Positions 1-5,950 of a DNA stretch of 10,143 nucleotides are shown here, piece by piece. The DNA is from CAYLPJ01 sp964385465. GTDB lineage: Bacteria > Planctomycetota > Phycisphaerae > SM23-33. The notes under the pieces were generated by a model. That model was given only the letters and a program-made list of their open reading frames with translations, had not been told where the DNA came from and did not search any database. Made by a program: the position numbers and the translations under genes. The first letter of the stretch is position 1, and every line of letters starts with the position of its first letter. The stretch spans positions 1-10,143 of the forward strand of contig CAYLPJ010000105.1 of NCBI GenBank assembly GCA_964385465.1, given 5' to 3'.

Positions 1-73
1 TAGCGGCGACTGGACTTGAACCAGTGACCCAGGGCTTATGAATCCCTTGCTCTACCACCTGAGCTACGCCGCC
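1..73 (-). tRNA. tRNA with anticodon CAT, probably elongator tRNA-Met
   Basis: Read on the minus strand this folds as a full 73-base cloverleaf: 7-bp acceptor stem, D arm GCTC/GAGC with an 8-base loop, anticodon loop TTCATAA (anticodon CAT), short variable region GGGTC, T arm ACTGG/CCAGT with loop TTCAAGT, and discriminator A73 at position 1. The initiator-type block of three G:C pairs next to the anticodon loop is absent, because the GGG/CCC is shifted one pair outward, so an elongator is indicated. A lysidine-modified tRNA-Ile2 also has a CAT anticodon and cannot be excluded; the T arm resembles some of those. Two oddities are an A31-G39 mismatch at the top of the anticodon stem and a G1-U72 pair. 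Whether CCA is encoded lies outside the window. Confidence 0.93.
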
Positions 74-85
74 ATCTCCTTCCTA

Positions 86-114
86 TTGATACCGCCTGCG
101 GGGCGTCTTCGCAA
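86..114 (-). promoter_or_regulatory. putative promoter of the tRNA gene
   Basis: On the minus strand a -35-like TTGCGA (109-114) and a -10-like TATCAA (86-91) are separated by exactly 17 bases. Each matches the sigma-70 consensus at four of six positions. The -10 box starts 18 bases before the mature tRNA 5' end, leaving a very short leader, as is normal for a tRNA. It lies downstream of the terminator at 131-163, so the tRNA would have its own transcription unit. Inferred from spacing and similarity only. Confidence 0.45.
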
Positions 115-130
115 CCCCCTTTCGGCCGAC

Positions 131-163
131 AAAACGGGCCGCCTTCGCCGGGAAGGCGGCCCG
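131..163 (-). terminator. intrinsic terminator of the LTxxQ-motif gene
   Basis: A perfect 11-bp GC-rich inverted repeat (135-145 with 153-163) with a 7-base loop is followed on the minus strand by TTTT (complement of 131-134). It begins 25 bases after the stop codon of the minus-strand gene ending at 189, which is the expected place for a Rho-independent terminator. The T-run is short, so efficiency is uncertain. It insulates the tRNA transcription unit from the upstream gene. Confidence 0.8.
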
Positions 164-188
164 GGGGAAGCTGGGCTGGATGCGGGGG

Positions 189-974
189 CTACTCGACGAT
201 CACGGCGTCTTCGCCGCCCTTCTTGTTGCGGCCCTTCTTGCCGGCGCGGTCCTTCTTCGCCGGGCGATCCTTCTTCTCGCGGGGCGCCCGCTTGGGGGCG
301 ACCTTCTCGCGCTGCTCGGCGGTGAGGATGTCGGCGTCGACCTTGCCGTACAGCGTCTTCATCGCGCCGTGGTAGGCCTTGCGGTCGGCCTCGGGGGAGG
401 GCAGGTTCTTGGCCTCGGCCTCGCAGAAGGCCTTGAGCTTCGCCTGCTGGTCCTCGGTCAGCTCGCACTTCTTGTACCGCCGCATCATGGAGCGGTAGAG
501 GCTGAAGCCTTCCCACTTGGCCTTCTGCTCCGGCGTCAGCAGCGACATGATCTCCTGCTGCTGGGCGTCCTTGAGCTTGGCCCGCTCCTTGCCGAGCTCG
601 CGCATCTGCTTCTGGAGCTCCCTGGCCTTGTCCTTGTCGCCGGCCTCGCGGGCCTTCTTGGCCTCGGCGGAGAGCTCCTTCATCTTCTGGCCGTCCTCGC
701 CGGCCATCCAGGCCTTCTGGGCCTCCTGGTGCTTCTTGACGATCTCCTGGAGTTGGGTCTTCTGGGCGTCGGTCATCGCCAGCACACTGGCCATGATCTG
801 GTACTCGCCTCGCAATCCGCTCTTGGCGCGTTTCGGCTTGCCCTCGCGCTTGTCGCGGGCCTTCCTGGCCTTCTTCGTCCCGCCGTCATCCTCGGCCGCC
901 CGGACGGCCTGGACGGGTGCGTACGCCAGAAGCAGCGCCAGCATCGCGCTGGCCAACCATGCGAACCTTTTCAT
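189..974 (-). CDS. exported, highly charged protein with four LTxxQ-like motifs
   Basis: A 261-residue product. The start at 974 is chosen because GGGAG (983-987) lies 8 bases upstream and the protein then opens with a classical Sec signal peptide: basic MKRF, a hydrophobic core to about residue 20, and Ala-rich cleavage options after residues 23 or 26. The mature part is Lys/Glu/Gln-rich and probably mostly helical. It carries MTDAQ (67-71), LTPEQ (146-150), LTEDQ (172-176) and LTAEQ (217-221), the motif type of the Spy/CpxP-like periplasmic family. Many bacteria encode such proteins without a proven chaperone role. Two cysteines (170 and 184) lie around the third motif and could form a disulfide. 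The tail from about residue 228 is strongly Lys/Arg-rich and ends acidic and hydrophobic (GGEDAVIVE). Length exceeds the roughly 160 residues usual for Spy, through linker helices and the tail. It is monocistronic, diverging from the M48 gene and ending at the terminator at 131-163. Family placement rests on motifs only. Confidence 0.85.
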   Translation of the reverse strand: MKRFAWLASAMLALLLAYAPVQAVRAAEDDGGTKKARKARDKREGKPKRAKSGLRGEYQIMASVLAMTDAQKTQLQEIVKKHQEAQKAWMAGEDGQKMKELSAEAKKAREAGDKDKARELQKQMRELGKERAKLKDAQQQEIMSLLTPEQKAKWEGFSLYRSMMRRYKKCELTEDQQAKLKAFCEAEAKNLPSPEADRKAYHGAMKTLYGKVDADILTAEQREKVAPKRAPREKKDRPAKKDRAGKKGRNKKGGEDAVIVE

Positions 975-1123
975 CGGTGAGTCTCCCGGGGCCTGGAATG
1001 GCTGCCGGTCGCCTCCGGCCCCGGAAGGCGGCAGTCGGAGCCGCGCCGTCGCCGACCCCTGTTGGCCGGGCGACGCCATGTCGCGGCGTCCTTATCTTTA
1101 ACGCCGCACGCGGAGGTTATTGC

Positions 1124-2566
1124 ATGACCCGCCGCACATTTTTTTCGCTCCCGCCCGAGGCCGGGGCAGGTAGAATCGACCGGAGCCCCATGCACGTGGT
1201 CGTCCTGACAGCCTTCCTGGTCGCACTCACCCTCGCCGATCTCGCCCCCGCGGTTGGCCAGCGGTGGCTTGTCGCGCCCGCGTTGGCGCTCTACATCTCC
1301 GCCGCCGCCGCCCTCGGGGCCTTTCGAACCGCAATGAGCCTTCGCGCCCTGGCCCGTACGGGCGGGGCCTCGACGGGCAGGACCTACCACCGCCTGGCCG
1401 TCGTCGCCCGCGTCTGGCTGGTCGCGGGCCTGGCCGCCGTGGTCACGGCCGGCTACGGGCGGTGGGTGCTCGACGACCTCGGCCTCGCCGGCGTCCCCCT
1501 GGCCTGGGAGGCCGCCCTGCTGGCGCCGTTCTTTCTCGCCCTTCTGCTGACGTGGCTGCTGGAGTACCCCCTCTACCGCGCCGTCCGCCTCCGCCAGGCC
1601 GCCGAGGCCCCGGCGCCCCGCCCGGTCTGGGGGCTCGGGGAGTACCTCAGCTACAACCTCCGCCACCAGGTGCTCTTCGTCGCCGTACCCGTCGGGCTGA
1701 TCCTCCTGGCCGGCGACGGGCTGCAACTGCTCGCCCCCGTCCTGCCCGAGCGCCTCGCCGAGCCGGTCGTCCTCGGCGGCTCGATCGCCGCGTCGGTCGG
1801 CGTGTTCCTCATCGCCCCGGTGCTGATCGTCCGCATCTGGCGGACGGCCCGGCTGCCGGACAGCGACCTTCGCCGCGAGCTCGAGGCCCTCTGCCGCACG
1901 CTCGGCCTCCGCTACCGCCAACTGCTCGTCTGGCGCAGCGGCGGGGCCCTCGCCAATGCCGGCGTCATGGGCCTGATCGGGCGCGTCCGCTACATCCTGC
2001 TCAGCGACGCCCTGCTGGCCAACCTGCCGCCCGCCGGCGTGCGGGCGGTCTTTGCGCACGAGGCCGCCCACATCGTCGCCCACCACCTCTTCTACGCGCT
2101 GCTGTTCGCCGTCTCGTCGGTGGTCCTGTGCGGCGCCGCCGGAGACGCCGCCGCCGCCCTGGCCGGCGGGCCCTGGTGGATGGGCCAGCTCGTCGCCCTG
2201 CCGCTGCTGGGCCTGGTCTGGGGGGTCGGCTTCGGGTGGATCAGCCGGCGGTTCGAGCGCCAGAGCGACGTGTGGGCGGCGTGGCTGTCCGGCGAGGGCG
2301 AGCCCCGCCCCGACGGCGCGATTCCCGCCGACGGCGCGGCGATCTTCAGCCGCTCGCTCCAGGCGGTGGCGTCGCTGAACGGGCATTCCCCGCGGCAGTG
2401 GAACTGGCGGCACGGCTCGATCGCCTCGCGGGTGGCCTACGTGATGTGGCTGGGCAGCACGGGCGGGCGCCGCCAGGACATCGACGCCGTCGTCCGGCGG
2501 ATCAAGATCGCCCTCTGGCTGGCGGTCGCCGCCTCCGCCGCCGTCCTGGCCGTGCAACTCGCGTGA
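1124..2566 (+). CDS. membrane M48-family zinc metallopeptidase
   Basis: A 480-residue integral membrane peptidase of the Ste24/HtpX type, expected to cleave membrane or misfolded proteins. The zinc site is visible: HEAAH at 312-316 supplies two histidines and the catalytic glutamate E313, and ERQSD supplies the third ligand E378 with D382. The segment before HExxH (ALANAGVMGLIGRVRYILLSDALL) is the usual M48 substrate-edge strand. Roughly eight to nine hydrophobic segments are seen: about four to six before the catalytic domain, one or two between HExxH and E378, and one at the extreme C terminus. The start at 1124 has GGAGG 7 bases upstream (1112-1116). A second in-frame ATG at 1190 has GGAG only 4 bases upstream and a TAGAAT at 1171, and would remove 22 polar residues before the first membrane segment. 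The stop is 4 bases from the SDR start, suggesting translational coupling. The substrate is unknown. Confidence 0.9.
   Translation: MTRRTFFSLPPEAGAGRIDRSPMHVVVLTAFLVALTLADLAPAVGQRWLVAPALALYISAAAALGAFRTAMSLRALARTGGASTGRTYHRLAVVARVWLVAGLAAVVTAGYGRWVLDDLGLAGVPLAWEAALLAPFFLALLLTWLLEYPLYRAVRLRQAAEAPAPRPVWGLGEYLSYNLRHQVLFVAVPVGLILLAGDGLQLLAPVLPERLAEPVVLGGSIAASVGVFLIAPVLIVRIWRTARLPDSDLRRELEALCRTLGLRYRQLLVWRSGGALANAGVMGLIGRVRYILLSDALLANLPPAGVRAVFAHEAAHIVAHHLFYALLFAVSSVVLCGAAGDAAAALAGGPWWMGQLVALPLLGLVWGVGFGWISRRFERQSDVWAAWLSGEGEPRPDGAIPADGAAIFSRSLQAVASLNGHSPRQWNWRHGSIASRVAYVMWLGSTGGRRQDIDAVVRRIKIALWLAVAASAAVLAVQLA
1171..1192 (+). promoter_or_regulatory. alternative -10 box and start for the M48 gene
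   Basis: GGTAGAAT (TAGAAT at 1171-1176) followed by GGAG (1182-1185) and ATG (1190) sits inside the 5' end of the M48 reading frame. The same GTAGAAT precedes the lipoprotein gene at 3398-3404. No good -35 box is seen at 16-18 bases upstream, and a transcript starting near 1183 would have almost no leader. It may therefore be chance, or a minor internal start giving a protein 22 residues shorter. Confidence 0.2.
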
Positions 2567-2570
2567 CACC

Positions 2571-3401
2571 ATGCAGCGGAAGACAGCCATCGTGACCGGG
2601 GCGTCCAGCGGGATCGGGCGGGAGACGGCCATCGAGCTGGCGCGGCGGGGGTATGCCGTCCTGCTCGCGGCCAGGCGGGCGGGGCGGCTGGAGCAGGTCG
2701 CCTCGGCCTGCGACGCCGCCGGCGGGCGGGGGGTGGCGGCGCCCACGGACGTCGCCGACCGCGGGCAGGTGGATGCCCTCGTCGCCCGGGCGGTCGATCA
2801 ATTCGGCCGGCTTGACGTGATGGTCAACAACGCCGGCTACGGCCTGCACGCGGCGGTCCACGAGACGACCGAGCGGCAGATGCGGGCGCTCTTCGACGTG
2901 AACTACCACGGCGTGTTTTTCGGCTCGGCCGCGGCGGCGAAGGCGATGGTTCCCGCCGGCGGCGGGCACATTTTCAACGTCTCGTCGGTGATCGGCAAGC
3001 GGGGCGCGCCGTTCAACGGCGCGTACTGCGCGACGAAGTTCGCCATCTGCGGGTTGACCGATTCGCTGCGGGTCGAGCTGGCGCCTCGCGGCGTGTGCGT
3101 GACGTGCGTTTGCCCGGCGCTGACGGAGACGGGCTTCTTCGAGGCCATGGAGGACGGCGGCGCCTCGGCGGGCGAGACGATGCGTTCGCTCCGCGGGCTG
3201 ACCCCGCCGCGGGTGGTCGCCCGGAAGATCGCCGCGACGGTGGGCAAGCCCACGCCCGAGCTGGTCTTCACCGCCGGCGGGAAGCTGCTGACGCTGATCG
3301 CCGCGATCAGCCCCCGCCTGGCCGACGCGATGATGGCCCGCTACCGCGACGCCACCGAGCGTGACCGCCGCGGCGTTGGAGACGCCGGCCCGACGACGTA
3401 G
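2571..3401 (+). CDS. classical short-chain dehydrogenase/reductase (SDR)
   Basis: A 276-residue cytoplasmic NAD(P)-dependent oxidoreductase with a Rossmann fold. All classical SDR landmarks are present: TGASSGIG cofactor loop (9-16), D60 in the adenine-binding turn, NNAG (86-89), structural N111, and the catalytic set S139, Y152 and K156 (YxxxK). Two arginines after strand 2 (R35, R36) favour NADP(H) over NAD(H). The C-terminal third (PPRVVARKIAATVGKPTPEL onward, then a hydrophobic helix around 238-250) resembles SDRs of unknown substrate in many bacteria. The substrate cannot be read from sequence. No clear Shine-Dalgarno precedes the ATG; the M48 stop is 4 bases away, so translation is probably coupled to that gene. 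The stop codon TAG is at the same time the first half of the TAGAAT promoter box of the next gene. Confidence 0.93.
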   Translation: MQRKTAIVTGASSGIGRETAIELARRGYAVLLAARRAGRLEQVASACDAAGGRGVAAPTDVADRGQVDALVARAVDQFGRLDVMVNNAGYGLHAAVHETTERQMRALFDVNYHGVFFGSAAAAKAMVPAGGGHIFNVSSVIGKRGAPFNGAYCATKFAICGLTDSLRVELAPRGVCVTCVCPALTETGFFEAMEDGGASAGETMRSLRGLTPPRVVARKIAATVGKPTPELVFTAGGKLLTLIAAISPRLADAMMARYRDATERDRRGVGDAGPTT

Positions 3402-3404
3402 AAT
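3376..3404 (+). promoter_or_regulatory. promoter of the poly-Asp lipoprotein gene
   Basis: TTGGAG (3376-3381) and TAGAAT (3399-3404) are separated by 17 bases, and the -10 box matches consensus at five of six positions. Transcription would start near 3411, giving a leader of about 18 bases that includes GGGAG (3417-3421), 7 bases before the ATG at 3429. The box overlaps the SDR stop codon, so the promoter is embedded in the end of the upstream gene. The lipoprotein could thus be expressed independently as well as by read-through. Confidence 0.55.
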
Positions 3405-3428
3405 AGAGGCATCAACGGGAGAACGCCC

Positions 3429-4637
<1,209 letters not shown>

Positions 4638-4779
4638 CGGCGCCAACGCCCGCTGAGCGAAGCCACGCCGCCGACCGCCGCTTGCCTTGCCGACCTTCCG
4701 GGCGTGTCCAGAACGTCCCGGCCGGGGGTGCGTTTCAAACGGGGGTCCGTTCCACAGTCCCGTATCGAAGAGGTGCGAC

Positions 4780-5631
4780 ATGCAGCACGTGCTCGCCGCC
4801 GTTGCGCTGACCTGGCTCGCCCTGCCCGCCGACGCCCCCGCCCGAACCGGCATGACCGAGGTGGTCCGGGCGACGTACCGGCTTCGCAACGAGGGCTCGA
4901 CGGCGACGTGCTTCGTCGTCGCCTGCCCCGGCGAGGACCCCAACGGCCCCGCCCGGCGGGTGCTCGTGACCTGCCACCACGTGCTCGCAAAGGCCAAGGG
5001 CGAGACGACGGACCTCATGCTCCGCAAGCCTGGCCGGAAGCCCGGCACGTACGAATCGGTGACCCACCGACTGGCGATTCGCCGGGAGGGCAAGCCGCTG
5101 TGGCGGCGGCATCCCGACCGCGACGTAGCCGTCCTCGACCTGCCCGCCATCGAGGGCGCCCCCGTCTGCGCCCTGCCCCTGGCGGCGATCGCCTCGGCAG
5201 AGGACTGGCGGGACGAGCCCATCGGGCCCGGCGGGCTGGTCCGCTGCGTCGGCTATCCCCACGCGGCGGTGTTCGGCTCCGACGAGCCGGGCTTCCCCGT
5301 CACCCGCCTGGGCTGCGTGGCGAGCCACCCGTTGAGGCCGCTGGACAGGCGGGCGACCTTCCTGGCCGACTACAACACCTTCGAGGGCGACAGCGGCAGC
5401 CCGGTGCTCTGGCAGCGGACGGGCAGGCGGCGGGGCGGGCAGGTGCTCATCCTGGGCCTGGTGACCGGGCAGCACTTCTTCGACCAGAGGTACAACCTGG
5501 TCTACCAGCGGGGGCACCTCCGCTACAGACTGGGCCTGGCGATCGTGGTCCACTCCGGGATCATCCGCGAGGCGATCGCCGGTCCAGCCGTCCCGGCCGA
5601 CGACGGGGAGGGCGACGCGGCGGAGGAGTGA
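4780..5631 (+). CDS. exported trypsin-like (S1 clan) serine protease
   Basis: A 283-residue product. The start at 4780 has GAAGAGG (4767-4773) 6 bases upstream; an in-frame ATG at 4687 lacks such a site and would bury the hydrophobic N terminus. The first 21 residues are hydrophobic with an Ala-X-Ala end (ADAPA), fitting a signal peptide, although the usual N-terminal Lys/Arg is missing. The triad is visible in correct order: H67 in TCHHVL (matching TAAHC), D115 in DRDVAVLDL, and S205 in EGDSGSPV. The domain is compact, lacks PDZ domains, and so is not DegP/HtrA. The C terminus contains GLAIVVHSGIIREAI and an acidic end. Substrates are unknown. Proximity to the lipoprotein and the M48 peptidase gives a loose envelope-protein theme only. 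The gene converges on the ATPase across the gap 5632-5928. Confidence 0.9.
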   Translation: MQHVLAAVALTWLALPADAPARTGMTEVVRATYRLRNEGSTATCFVVACPGEDPNGPARRVLVTCHHVLAKAKGETTDLMLRKPGRKPGTYESVTHRLAIRREGKPLWRRHPDRDVAVLDLPAIEGAPVCALPLAAIASAEDWRDEPIGPGGLVRCVGYPHAAVFGSDEPGFPVTRLGCVASHPLRPLDRRATFLADYNTFEGDSGSPVLWQRTGRRRGGQVLILGLVTGQHFFDQRYNLVYQRGHLRYRLGLAIVVHSGIIREAIAGPAVPADDGEGDAAEE

Positions 5632-5652
5632 AGGTCCTCGTCGGCCGGGGCG

Positions 5653-5691
5653 GTGTGTCGGCTCTGTCCACCCCCGCGGACATGGACACAC
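5653..5691. other. imperfect hairpin after the protease gene
   Basis: GTGTGTC (5653-5659) pairs with GACACAC (5685-5691), and inside it TGTCC (5665-5669) pairs with GGACA (5678-5682), with small asymmetric internal bulges. It begins 22 bases after the protease stop codon, where a terminator would be expected. No T-run follows on either strand, so an intrinsic terminator is not demonstrated. Confidence 0.45.
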
Positions 5692-5749
5692 GGCGACGCA
5701 ATGATACATAAGAACGTTTGATATATTGATGTTACATCGTACATGCGTC

Positions 5750-5792
5750 TGTCCGCCCGTCGGAGGGGCGGACACGGCGGACACGGCGGACA
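5750..5792. repeat. hairpin fused to a 9-base tandem repeat (GCGGACA units)
   Basis: TGTCCGCCC (5750-5758) and GGGCGGACA (5766-5774) form a perfect 9-bp stem with a 7-base loop. The right arm is the first of three GCGGACA copies at 5768, 5777 and 5786, spaced exactly 9 bases apart. The left arm could pair with any of the three, so alternative stems are possible. No T-run follows. Confidence 0.7.
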
Positions 5793-5856
5793 GCGGCGGG
5801 ACGGGGTCCGCGGGGGCCAGTGGGGCAGGTTGCACCAGGTATCCACGACCGGGCGG

Positions 5857-5950
5857 CGGCGGTCGCCGCCGCAGGCGGGCGCGGGGGGCGAGTCCACGCA
5901 TCCGGCGGTCCTCACGTCGCCCCGGCGGTCACCGCCGCAGGCGGGCGCGG
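5857..5950. repeat. 28-base direct repeat spanning the ATPase stop codon
   Basis: Bases 5857-5884 and 5923-5950 are identical except at one position (G at 5865, A at 5931), with a 66-base offset. The second copy holds the last codons and the TGA of the minus-strand ATPase gene (complement of 5929-5931). The first copy lies 3' of it and reads CGA at the stop-equivalent position. Both copies contain GC palindromes, the strongest being GCGGCGGC (5853-5860) with GCCGCCGC (5865-5872). Confidence 0.8.

Larger units (their letters stand above)
5632..5928. other. gene-free convergent intergenic region
   Basis: This 297-base stretch separates the converging protease and ATPase genes. I find no credible coding frame. 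It contains hairpins at 5653-5691 and 5750-5774, and an AT-rich island at 5700-5744 in which 33 of 45 bases are A or T, against a very GC-rich background. It also contains four GCGGACA heptamers (5676, 5768, 5777 and 5786), a GC hairpin at 5853-5872 and the first copy of a 28-base direct repeat. In the island, TTGATA (5718-5723) and TACATG (5740-5745) are 16 bases apart, a weak plus-strand promoter candidate that would read into the second hairpin. A small RNA is possible but unsupported. Confidence 0.6.

Noticed and set aside
1100..1147. Possible terminator before the T-run at 1139-1145.
   Set aside because: Only a 4-bp GCGG/CCGC pairing with a long loop is possible, and the T-run encodes Phe codons at the start of the M48 gene.
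971..2746. A 591-residue minus-strand open frame opposite the M48 gene.
   Set aside because: Antisense shadow, rich in Gly, Arg, Asp and Gln, without ribosome site or domains, while the plus strand encodes a clear zinc peptidase.
4687..4779. Upstream start of the serine protease at 4687.
   Set aside because: No ribosome site, and the added 31 polar residues would precede the hydrophobic signal segment; 4780 has GAAGAGG at good distance.
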